DNA from: Steromphala cineraria
Lineage: Eukaryota; Mollusca; Gastropoda; Trochida; Trochidae
Assembly: GCA_916613615.1 (NCBI GenBank)
Contig: OU744721.1
Span: 69,817,060 to 69,881,059, forward strand
Direction: 5' to 3'
DNA length: 64,000 bases
In this document: positions 12,744 through 23,150 of the stretch, one piece after another
How the letters are laid out: each line of letters begins with the position of its first letter
Position numbering within the stretch: the stretch's first letter is position 1
Translations under genes and position numbers: made by a program
Notes under the pieces: generated by a model
What the model saw: the letters and a program-made list of their open reading frames with translations, nothing else
Told to the model about the DNA's origin: nothing
Database searches by the model: none

Positions 12744-12835
12744 GGGCTACGGTGAGTCGGAGACGGTTAGTACGTTAAATAATAGTACGTTTTTGAGTAA
12801 ACGTCATTATTTGTACTTACCGTCGACGACTCACC
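12744..12835 (+). repeat. Internal complementary region (circle-junction copy) of the DIRS element
   Basis: Bases 12,744-12,785 are the exact reverse complement of the left end 4,622-4,663 (42 of 42). Bases 12,783-12,835 are the reverse complement of the right end 13,028-13,080 with three differences in 53. The two halves overlap at TAG, the complement of the CTA found at each end of the element. This is the arrangement known for DIRS1, where this region templates completion of the ends and formation of a circular intermediate. It lies downstream of the recombinase, between it and the right terminal repeat. Confidence 0.93.
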
Positions 12836-12917
12836 AATCTTTATTTCCCACCCATGCCTCCCCTCCTGCGAGTAGGTTCGCTCTAGCGTTCACTGGCTCC
12901 AGGTAGGTTGGATGAGG

Positions 12918-13035
12918 TTTAGGTCACATGACCATAGGTGGCGCGGCGGGGATGAGCAGGTAACTCCCGTATTGTTTTTTCTGTGTTATGGGTCGAGAGA
13001 TAATTGATAGGCAATCAATGGGGCTACGGTGAGTC
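12918..13035 (-). repeat. Right inverted terminal repeat of the DIRS element
   Basis: Reverse complement of 4,649-4,766 with no difference over 118 bases. The outer extension 13,036-13,080 ends in GTACTA and abuts a T-rich tract that belongs to the target. Confidence 0.93.
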
Positions 13036-13080
13036 GTCGACGGTAAGTACAAAAAATGATGTTTACTCCAAAACGTACTA

Positions 13081-16000
13081 TTTTTTTTTCAAAATATGTC
13101 AATTGAAGAAATGCCATTTTTGATAAATCAGAGACATTTCACCTTGCAAAAGAGTACATATATAGCATATTACATATTTTCAGTCTACAACCCAATCAAC
13201 ATAAACAAAGTTTCATAATGATAAATTTCTGACTTGACTCCCTTTGATTAAACGAGAATTGCTATAGTCGCTGTTTATACAAAATTTGAATGATATGATC
13301 AAGAAGATATCTTTCACTAATGCATATTTGCATATCGAAATGTATTAATTTAAAGTGTGACATGTTTTTGAGTTACATAATATTATGTCATAAGTTTTTT
13401 AGCTTCAACTTGAATCACTCAACATTGAAATTGTAGCTTTGTGATGTGATAACAACCTGTTTCATATTTCATGTTTTTGAGAAGTTGATTTATTTTCCCT
13501 ATACCTTTTTTAAATGATTAAAGGAATTTCTCCTCCAGTGAAATAACATAATTTCATTATCTAAGGACTGAAGCAATATTTTTTTAACAACGTTTTGCCA
13601 AGAAGTAATATGTTAGTCTCTTAATGATAGTATACAACCATGTCCTTATAGCATTCTTCAGAGGGGAATATAAAGGTAAAGCAAGTTTTCTTAAAACCTT
13701 AACTTGTACAAGTTGTTTCAGAGTAAATGATTTTCCAAATGACAGTCTTTGACGTCATTAACCAAAATGATGTTTCCAATCAAGCACACTTCTTCCATCA
13801 TCTCATCATTGAAGCGAAGAATAAAATGTAAATTGGCTGTTAGTTATAAAGCGCCTTTGAAACATGCTGGGAAATGCATTTATAAACTTAACAAGACGTC
13901 ATCAAGTCTGCAATTCTATTTCAGTGATATGCATGGTTATAACATTGTATTGCTTATAGGTGCCTCTATAAAGAGTGTTTGCATAAGAACAGATATTTAG
14001 GGACAACAACTAATTTATTGTGAATGCAAGAAATTAAATTCTTGAATAACTTTCAAGAATTGTGGATGAGACAGATAAGGAATCTTATTTAATCAAAACA
14101 AGGGAAAAGAAGTTGCCATATGTTAAAAGGGGTATGGTTTTCATTCGCCTTGTTGCCAGTAAACATAACTAACAGTGTGTATACTTATATGAGAAAAAAT
14201 AACATGTATTACATTACTTCATTTACGCATGCCTATTTGCTCATAAACATGTGCTTTCATTTAAAAGATCACACAATGTACACAGCTAGATTGTAGGCAA
14301 TACCTGCAATGAAAATAGATAAGTTAAATGAAATAAACTAAGATTTTAAATTCTGCATGAAAAACCAATGTACTTATACATTTTACGATTTTCAATAAAG
14401 TTTAACAGCATTTCAACCAAATCAAATTCACGGTCGTATTTGAAAACACAAAGTTACATAATTCGATTCCAGCAGTGATGTATCAATGGCATGTGTCAAT
14501 GTTATTCACATGAATTGAGATTCAGAGTGACTCAAAGCTATTGCAATAACAAGTTTTCTTATTTGCTGTTAGGGGAAACCTACGACAAATCACGCAAGTA
14601 TGGTTGTTATTTAATACTTAAACACTTAGTTGGTAGAAGTTTCTTTGATAATATTGTTTATTTTTTTAAAAATTCCAAATAATTACAGCCATTAAGGGAC
14701 ATTCTACGAACACATTTACCAAGTTCAAGTCACCAAAACTATTCAGTTTTATTTCACGACATTGTACAAAGATGGATTTTAATATTATGCTAACGTCTAT
14801 TTATTTCCAATGTAAAGGTTTAATATCAATTGTTAAGATGTTTTAAATCTTAATTATTGTTCAAACACAAAAAGATTTAAAACATGACAACAGCCATTTT
14901 ATTCATTAACTGAATAAAACTGAAAATCTCTCCGATTTTATATAAAAAAACATGATTAAAACAAGGATTATTATACCTTCTAAGGTCAATCAATATAACT
15001 AAGTAAGCAATAGCTACAATTACCGACTTTGGCTTTCCACAACATAGGCGTAACTATTTTTTTATCCTGATCCCAAATACCCTATTGACAAAACATCATT
15101 GGTGAACCTCTCTCGTCCCTTTTCTTGACTGTCACTGTTGAGAATTTAATATATTAAAATTAATAGTGGGATCATTCATACAACAAATGTCAAACGTTAC
15201 CATGATTTGTAGATTACGCTTAAAGAACTTTTAACTTTTAATGTTGTGGAGTAATGTAAATTACACTAAGAACAAATTCAGAAGTCTTCTAAAGTCATTA
15301 GTTATACACTTACTTTAAGGCACAATATATTGCGAGTAATATCTCAGGTAAGTTATATCATTTGATTGCTAGCAACTAAACAAGATGGGACCAGACATTT
15401 AACATTCCCCAAGGATACTTTTCCTCAGATGAGTAGTGACAGAAAACGTTTTTCTCTCACGACTTGGCTCAAGGAGATCACAGAGTGAGAAAGACTTTTA
15501 TAGCAATTTCTTAGTTATTTGTTTCATACAAGGACCCCAGCTTCCATCAATTTTATTCCAAGAAAAGAACCTATGCGTAGCGCAGTGGTACATTAAGAAA
15601 TTACCAGTTGAGATTATCAAGTTCAAGACTACCATGTAGAACATTCCTAAAATACACTGCAAATAACTTAAAATGTATTTTTTAATTTACGATTAAAATC
15701 AATAAAAACTTAATCCATGATCCTATTACATCAATACATAAGCAGTATTTGTTAAATATCCTGTTACAATATTGTTCCAATTTCAAAATTTCAAAAACTA
15801 TATTACTTTGTTAAGCAGCTGTAAATCTGAAAATGTATAGTTCTTTATCATACAGCAAAGTTTCAAATCAATTACATATAATATATACTATATGATATAT
15901 AATATATATAATATATAATTGTTCTTCAACACTTTCAAAGCAGCTGAACTTCATAAATATAGTTTATGTACATGTTTATGTAACCCTTTCATTGCCGTTT

Positions 16001-18024
16001 ATACCAGGTGTTTTTATTGGAATTGAACCTGTAACATTTTTTGATTGATGAGAACTGCATAAATGAGATGGAAAAAGAGCATTATTATAATCGTTTTTAA
16101 AATAATTACAGGCTTAAGATCTGAAGTTAACTAACTATGATTTGTTAATGCATCGATTAACTACAAAGGGCATTTTCTGCTGCTTTTATTGGTTATAAGT
16201 AGTCACATTAATTGACTTTAATAACATGTAACATGAGATTATAAAGCTTGATGTCGAAACTCTTAAATTGGGGGCACTGTAAAATGAAAAGTAGTAGATA
16301 TAACAGGTGAAAATGTATTAAATATTGCTTTTCAGTTTGTCCCCAAAAATATAACAAAGGCAACAAAAAAGAGATGACCGATTTTAAGTTGTTATTGAAT
16401 ATAAACACCCTACGAAATGACATCCACTTCCAAAATATCGAACATATTTAATAATCATCCGTAAAATGCACACATAAAGCTCTTCCTGTGTTCTTCATGC
16501 TTTCATTCACCAAGCAACAACGATGCACATAACACAGAAATATTCAAACTAAATGCCCTAAAGGTTTCTATAATCTGATAACAAGAATGATGAAGATCTC
16601 TTAAATCCTTTCCCTCGAGAAAAACATCACTTCCAGATCACATCTGGAACTAATAGCTTGCTCTCCAACAATGCTTCAACGTGAGCAGTTATTGGTTTCA
16701 AATGAAGACTATCGTTGGAAAATACAAGACACAAGATTGTGTTTTTAACTAATTGTAAACAATATTCCGTTGATGAGAGAATATTCGTCTTTGCCTTCTT
16801 ATCACAAACGAATATTTTCCCACATATATACCTCGATTTTATAAATGCCTGGGATTTGTACTACATGTGTGTAAATATTGTATCGAACGAAACATTTAAA
16901 AATTAAGATTAACTGTTTCAAAAAAGATCATGTTTAATGCAATCCCATGCACTCATCTTTATTTCATTATTTATTATCACTATAAATTTTAGTTTTTTGC
17001 TCTATTTGTGTTCATGATCATATGGAACAGCTGACACTAGCATGTTTTATCCGTAAGTATTTACAGCAAATGATATTTGCAGTTCTTCTAAAGATGCGAG
17101 ATGTAATACAACATATTGCCCTTAAAAAAAGTTTGATATATCTGATATTGCTCTCAAACTTCTATTGTTACTTATTTGTATAAACGATTTCGTTCTTAGG
17201 ACTGATAACCTGGTAAACTGATAAACTGGCTTGTAGTTATAGAATAAAGATCAATTTTGTCCGTAGAAACCAACTCGAGTGTTAACAGGGGTATAATAAA
17301 AAGTAAAATCAATCAAATTACATTGTAAAAAACGCCTGTATGCACCCTTTTTAGGTATGACGACGACTTAACAATTTTCAAAATGAAATATCTAAAATAC
17401 ATTTAAAATTCAACTAAGGAGAAGTACCTAAAAGCTTTTTTACAGGCAAGATTTAACAGTAACGAACTCAATTGTTTACCTTGGTTTCTCATTATCAAAC
17501 ATCTTTGTACTAGGAAAGTTGAAAGTTTGTCAGTTTGGTTATTAATTTCGTGGGACCAATTAAAGAGGCAAACTATAATATATCAAAGATCTTTATCATT
17601 GATTTGGTGCAACAAGTCCCTTTACCTAAACCACAAATAATTTATGACAACTGAGAAACATTGGCTAATGTTCCTCTAGTACAGTCGTAGACAACCAGCA
17701 AATACCATGACTACCAAGTGATCTGTGTTAAAAAGACATTCAATTGAGAATAAAAGTCATGGAAAAAGTTTGCCCATGAGTTTGTCAGATTGTGATATGG
17801 CAATTTCGTCAGAATTCCAAAGAGATTCACTGATCTAAAGAAGTTAGAAACTCACAGTGACTCAATTGGCACTAAGTCTCCCATAAGTTCTCTTTAATTG
17901 AGATAAGAAAATATACCGGTACTGTAATTGAAAAATTCGTTAAGACAACTTCAAATGTTTCGTCTAATTAACGTTCAGAGGAGAACAAAAACTTGATAGG
18001 TCATTCGATTATCCTCGGGCTACC
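13081..18024 (+). other. Left-arm sequence resumed, no gene seen
   Basis: Non-coding AT-rich sequence continuing the arm after the DIRS insertion. The only notable contents are a 63-codon frame at 14,491-14,682 that has an aligned 61-codon frame in the other arm (44,180-43,995), a tRNA-like relic at 15,571-15,634 and an AT dinucleotide-rich stretch at 15,875-15,925. About 1 kb at 14.8-15.9 kb has no counterpart in the other arm. Confidence 0.6.
15571..15634 (+). repeat. tRNA-like relic (possible SINE head)
   Basis: TAGCGCAGTGG at 15,578-15,588 fits the internal A box of RNA polymerase III promoters, and GTTCAAGAC at 15,621-15,629 fits the B box. The 43-base spacing is that of a tRNA. No good acceptor or anticodon stem can be drawn, so this is not a working tRNA. 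The third repeat copy keeps a decayed version at about 60,010-60,040 (TGTAGCTCAGAGGTACATTG). It is probably the head of an old tRNA-derived SINE inside the long repeat unit. Confidence 0.5.
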
Positions 18025-18507
18025 CATCCTCGATAATCCAGCGCTTTCATTCCGATAAATCTACACTACAAGCCCTGGAAAACTGTACGTGGTTTTACCT
18101 CAAATCCAATTACCTCCCTTTACATACATGTTATCCAATCAGAAACGAAACGCAGACACCAAGTGCGTAAATAACTCGACCGTTCGCGACATCAAGTGAG
18201 TGAGTGAGTTGGGGTTTAACGTGTTATCAGCAATTTTCAGCTTTTTGACACGTGGATATTGCCATCCAAAAAGAGTAGACAGATCAGGGAGAAAGGGATC
18301 GAAAGGACGAGAGAAAAGGCGGAATGAAAGGCATAGTGAGAGATAGAAAGCTGGTTTTAGAAGTGATCTTATTGGTTGTTAGAAAGCAAGCGTTTTGCTG
18401 AGTCACTGCAAAGGGAGGTAAATGGGTTTGAGGTTAAACCCCGTAAAGTTTTCCAGGGCTTGTAGTGTAGATTTATCGAAATGAAAGCGCTGGATTATCG
18501 AGGATGC
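18025..18507. mobile_element. hAT-like miniature element with long inverted ends
   Basis: Bases 18,025-18,120 and 18,411-18,506 are inverted repeats with a few mismatches, starting CATCCTCGATAATCC and continuing through ACACTACAAGCCCTGG. GGGCTACC occurs directly on both sides (18,017-18,024 and 18,508-18,515), an 8-bp target duplication as made by hAT transposases. The opposite arm lacks the element near 42,105-42,120 and keeps one GGCTACC-like site. The interior holds GTGAGTGAGTGAG followed by GGGGTTTAACG, a motif I recognise from molluscan dispersed repeats, and a purine-rich tract at 18,280-18,350. No open frame; non-autonomous. Confidence 0.85.
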
Positions 18508-20232
18508 GGGCTACCTTGCACTGATGTATTGTTGATGGTTTTGCGTGATGTATTGTTGGTGGTTTTGGCGTCTGTTGTTTTCATTCTTTGATTACATTTA
18601 GTTTCATCGATTATTCATTCAAGTATGTATACCACTTTTTATTTCTTTGCCTTTCCTGGTTAAAATTTTCTTTGTATAATTCTCTTTCAAGATTGCTCAA
18701 TAGCTAGTAATTGTGTTTTATTAAAAGTAGTGACCTAAAACCTTTATTCGTACATACTAGACTTTCGGAGATTTACAAGCTAATAACTAATTATTCAACA
18801 ACATATGCTGCAAGATATTCCAATAAGAAAACTGTGTTTCGTAATTTTTCTCAGCAGAAAATGACAACATAACCTACAGACATTTAATTTCTTGCCATAT
18901 CATATTGCAGTTTTGGTTATTATGTTTAGATAACATTGACCATAAAGTTACCAGACCTTTTCATAGCAATACAAGGGTTCCTGAGGCCTACAACGGTTCC
19001 TCGTGTAATAATAATTTCAGAAAAGATGCTGTTTTAAAAAAATAATTATTTTCCCTTAATTGGTTGATAACAGATATTTAAAGGCATTTATTTTATGTTC
19101 AACTCAACATTTTAAGTCGTAAAAGTAACAATTTAACCTTATGAAATACTATAACATTATATGTATCTTATGTTATTTTTATAAGTACAAATATGAATAT
19201 AGATTCCGAAACAAGGTTTGCATTGAGGAGTAATTGAATGCAATATATTGAAAGTCTTTGAAGTTTGATTTAAATTTGTTTGTCTTTATTTATGATATTT
19301 CAATAAAACGAAATAAAGGTTTAGTAGTATCTTATTCTAAAAGTAAATGGATTGCCAAATTCGATTCCTTTAGTGATCCGGAAATGAAAAAGTTAAGATG
19401 AAATTGTTATATTCGGATTAGCCAAATCACTCTTGACACAATTTTATTTTTTGTGTTCAAATGTGACCAGTATGCTGAACTGACAAACCTGACGCTCTAA
19501 GCAATATATGGTAAAAGTCTACAATTATTATACATCTCAACTCCAAGTTTCATTTAAACATGTATCATGTGCTATAGGCACTTAACAGGCGTTAATTTGT
19601 TCAAGGTTATACTATGAAAACAGGAGTTTGAATATCCAACATTTTTAAGGAAGCAATGTCATGAGAGAAGTGATTTTAAAGAATATAAACACTATCCAAT
19701 TGAAAATCTTTTTTTTTCGATGTTGTGGTCATAGTCAATAATCCTAGAAATAGAAGGATTTATAATGTCACCGATATACTGTTAATTATTGCTATATCAT
19801 AAACCGACTTTGACGATTACATCTGGACAATTTCAAATACATGGCATGTTTTGGAAATATCCCAAAGTAAATATGATACAGAACCACTTAAGTTACCCGA
19901 GGGAGTCTGAACTACAGTGTTTGTTGTGCTTAATCAGGGTGTACAATCACTATTGGGCACCAATTACAACCTCGCACGTCAGTACATTGTTAAATATCAA
20001 ACTAGGAATGCTAAAGGGAGATCTGGAAGGATCTCGTCCTCGAGGGAGCAGAATTCAGGGAGGTTGATCATTTTTGTTATTCATTTATAAGAATCCTTTA
20101 GGTAATTAGTTTTCTCAGAAGTGTCTTACATAAGGGTCAATGATCAATCGAACCTGCAACTGATCAGAAATGTGTTTTTAGCTTCAGTTAAATACTAATT
20201 AGTCGATGTTTCTCTAAAGACAATCACTTTGC

Positions 20233-20853
20233 CATTCTCTCCCCACAGAGGCAACATAGTCATACCTGAATTAGCCTCTGTTCTATTACGCCAAGATCCT
20301 GGGGTTCCGGTAGATTACCCTAGCGGCAAAAGGTTGTAACTTAAAATATCTCCCTTATTTGCAGCCAATGAAAACACCCTTTCGATATCCATGACTCGGG
20401 GAGTTCTTAACGGTCGTATAGTGACATGGAAAACGTTATGTCTTTACCTGTATTTTTCAATAACAGTGTGAGAGGGAAACTATTTGAAAATCAGATATGG
20501 ATATGGTTTATCATTAGATAGAAACGGTTTTATAATTGAGTAAATTATTATTTGCTATATGATAAATTTGATTTTACTAATCAACCAAATAATAACTACT
20601 GAGAAGGTAAAAAGCGATGGTTTGTAAAAGAAAGAATTACCTCCCCTGGCTGTTAAATTTCAACGAAAGCTTTGACGAACCACACGGAGATGGCCGAGGT
20701 TTTGCGAATGACCACTTTTGAAACGGCGTCGCTGATTGCACAACTAACTTCGATTGCCCCAATCAGATTTCTAACTTTCTATCCCGTGTAATAGTCGTAA
20801 TAGAACAGAGGCTAATTCAGGTATGACTGAGTTGCCTCTGTGGGGAGAGAATG
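20233..20853. mobile_element. 621-bp element with 9-bp target duplication
   Basis: Inverted ends of about 60 bp begin CATTCTCTCCCCACAGAGGC on the left and end with its complement on the right. TCACTTTGC is repeated directly at 20,224-20,232 and 20,854-20,862. Nine-base duplications are typical of Mutator-like elements; an 8-base reading (hAT) cannot be excluded. There is no transposase frame. The right end is closely related to 62,020-62,151, so the family has at least two copies here. Confidence 0.83.
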
Positions 20854-20929
20854 TCACTTTGCTTGTTGGTGAAGTTATATTGTCACTTTCGTGGACGGGT
20901 ATTGTGTTCAGTTGTTCAGTGGGTAATTA

Positions 20930-21316
20930 TGTCTCCCTCCGAAGGGTCGGGAGACATATTGGTTTTAGCTGAGTTTCCGTCGGCGTCGGCGTTCCCATTT
21001 CGTTTCCGGAGCAGATCTCTAAAACTATGTGACCGATCATCACCAAACTTGGCTCTGTCTCTCCATATCATGTAGATGTGCCTTTTGAAGGTTATAGATT
21101 TTTTAAATTTAATTTTTTTTATTTCCATGGCAACAATTTTGACTTAGTCTTTTTCAAGGGTTTCAGCATCAAATCATTTAGAATTTTGAATATTTTGTTT
21201 GCTACAATTGTGGAGTTGATAGGTTATTTATTCAAGTTGAATTATACAGAGAACATTAATGATGCTTTATGATAGTATTGTTTAAAGGTTTAGAGCATTT
21301 GAGGAAGGGGGAGACT
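20930..21316 (+). mobile_element. Short hairpin-ended dispersed repeat
   Basis: It starts with an imperfect hairpin (GTCTCCCTCCGAAGG ... GGGAGACATATTG) and ends near 21,316 with AGGAAGGGGGAGAC. Inside is TTTCGTTTCCGGAGCAGA, shared with the 171-bp tandem unit at 26.4-27.4 kb, followed by CTATGTGACCGATCATCACC. I recognise this layout from widespread molluscan repeats but cannot name the family with certainty. No gene. Confidence 0.6.
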
Positions 21317-21739
21317 AAAACACTTTCTAGTTACTAGCTGGCTCCAATTCATTGATTGTATGTAATGTATTTATTTTTGAAGGCTCTCCTTTTGCTACGA
21401 TTTTATATAAATGAAAATAGTTATTCCCTGTTCAATTGGACTTCCTAATTGCCACCGTTTGTCACCAACTAATGTTTTAAACAGTCTCCTTAATAAGACA
21501 CACAAGTTGCTACTTCAACAAATACACAATGAAGTAAACTTAAGTCCTTTCTCATGTTGATTGCCTAGTAACCTCTTTTATTTTTCATCTGCACTATAAT
21601 CGCTTGTTTTTGCTTTGTATAGCATGCTAATGGATTGCAAATACTTCAGTAGAGATAAATTTAACCAAACAATTATTTGAGTAAGATTGTTTTTCTTATC
21701 ATCAGTATGTGAGATTAAACTGTTCACCATCGGGTCAGT

Positions 21740-23150
21740 AAACTGTTTTGTTTTCATTCCTTATCTTCAGCGTCAAACTGCCTGGTTTGTATCGTTTCTG
21801 TACACATGATTAAATGGAAAGATATTTGTTTTAGAATTGGATTTTCCAAAATAGTATTCGAAAGCAATTGAAATAATAATTGTTCATTTGTTTTACCATA
21901 TGTGAATATTGAAATAAGATAGAAGATATATTTGTGTATAACACATGCTCTATTTCTTATAATGTTTGTAATAATGAGATCATTATTGTTGTAAATTTTC
22001 ATTCCTCTCAAAAATGTATCTTAGGATGACTTACAGATATTATCAATAATTACAAATGAAGATACCTAACCTACATCACCTTGCAGTGTTTGCTTTCCTG
22101 GGTTTTACGATACAGTTTTTGTTAACTTGAAACTACTTTGAATAATTATCATCTTCTATCACAGATTGTGTGCCAAACAGTTTAGAACCAAAACATTGAT
22201 AATGTGTTAGTGACATCAGATTGCCATGAACATGCTGGATCCTCAGTTCTTTCAGATATATTACTTGCCATGGTTGAACAATAATTTTGAAATCAACAAG
22301 TAATTGTAGTTTAACAAGGGATGGATCAAAACTGAAATCTGTTGTATTGAAGAAAGCTGCGGCAATGATTCATGTACATTAGTTCACTATATCGACATCT
22401 TCTACTTCTATCGTCTGGCAAATCCCCTCTTTGTAATAAACTAATCTATATATTTTAGATATTGATTAAGAATTGCTACATTTTCCAGCTCAGTGATACA
22501 AAAACCAATCCATCATGCACACTTAAGTCATTTAAATATCCTCTGTCTGTCTGTCTGGCCAGCTTGCTGCTCAGCTTTCATTTCCGGACAGTAATGGATT
22601 TGAGATCATCGTATTCTCGGTATGTTAACTTCTGGGTATTTATTAGGTTTAGTTGTGTCAATTTTACCCTCATTATATATCCATATCTGAATGAACAACC
22701 TTCAAACTGAGCCATTGAAATGTGAAAAAAGTATCTTGTTAGGGATATCTAAAGGATATAAAAATATTTTAGTGACTCGTCTCAGTTTTCGCAATAAGGG
22801 GTGAAAATGTTCAAATTTCACGAAAGACACTTTTTGATATACAATAGCAAGTTTGAGCATGCTATCCTAGAGAAACTGCTAGTGCTAATACACTTACATT
22901 CCATATTCTCACTGTTTTGTCAGGGACAAGTACGTGTAGTCAATCCTCAAGTGTCTTCTATAAATAATGATCGCTGTCTGCATGCTTACAAGTCTTATTG
23001 TTGCATGGAATGCTCTCCTAACAGGAATAAGCTTTGAATGTCTATAGATTAATCACTGTATAAACTCTCATAGCATAAAATGTGAATCAAAGATGAGTGG
23101 AAAATTGTCTTCAATTCACTAAATGCTTGGGCAGAAAAGCCAATTCGTAT
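21740..23150 (+). repeat. Plus-oriented partial copy of the long repeat family
   Basis: Bases 21,770-21,870 match the left arm at 1,830-1,930. Bases 22,680-22,760 and 22,800-23,140 match the reverse complement of 38,650-38,740 and 38,260-38,600. The second block keeps long runs such as GCTAATACACTTACATTC and GGAAAATTGTCTTCAATT. Frames here are interrupted and no protein is recognised. Confidence 0.75.

Larger units (their letters stand above)
4622..13080 (+). mobile_element. DIRS1-like tyrosine-recombinase retrotransposon, defective
   Basis: DIRS elements copy through RNA and integrate as circles with a tyrosine recombinase rather than an integrase, leaving inverted terminal repeats and an internal complementary region. 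All parts are visible: perfect 118-bp inverted repeats, an internal region at 12,744-12,835 copying both outer ends joined at CTA, and a tyrosine recombinase with HxxR, W and Y signatures near the 3' end. Both ends of the element read CTA. The opposite arm keeps the uninterrupted target with one CTA at 46,155-46,157, which fixes the boundaries. Base composition is far more GC-rich than the surroundings. Gag-like sequence is frameshifted, RT/RNase H is almost wholly missing between about 8,095 and 8,290, and a 3.1 kb insertion splits the recombinase. This copy cannot be autonomous. Confidence 0.9.
590..20070 (+). repeat. Left arm of a long inverted repeat
   Basis: This arm matches the reverse complement of about 41,330-50,375 in the same order throughout. 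Landmark pairs are 718/50,225, 973-1,090/49,870-49,990, 1,830-1,930/48,560-48,660, 2,610-2,710/48,030-48,110, 3,030-3,190/47,530-47,700, 4,310-4,560/46,210-46,430, 13,440-13,500/45,600-45,670, 14,490-14,690/43,980-44,190, 16,480-16,660/43,150-43,340, 17,640-17,990/42,130-42,450 and 19,790-20,050/41,330-41,590. Without its two clear insertions (DIRS 4,622-13,080 and the short element 18,025-18,507) the arm is about 10.5 kb, against 9.0 kb for the other. Most of the excess is about 1 kb at 14.8-15.9 kb, part of which is also in the third copy near 60 kb, so the other arm probably lost it. The arm is essentially non-coding. Confidence 0.85.

Noticed and set aside
4649..13035. Classical LTR retrotransposon or DNA transposon with 118-bp terminal repeats
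   Set aside because: The repeats are inverted, not direct, which excludes an LTR element. The internal complementary region, tyrosine recombinase motifs and single CTA target fit DIRS rather than a cut-and-paste transposon.
19789..20067. 92-codon frame at the end of the left arm
   Set aside because: The corresponding sequence in the right arm (41,330-41,590, minus strand) has three stops in the same frame, so it is not a conserved gene.
21754..22011. 85-codon minus frame sharing a C-terminal stretch with frames at 1,677-1,925 and 38,770-38,952
   Set aside because: The shared residues simply reflect the repeated DNA; starts and upstream parts differ, and the copy at 48.6 kb breaks the frame.
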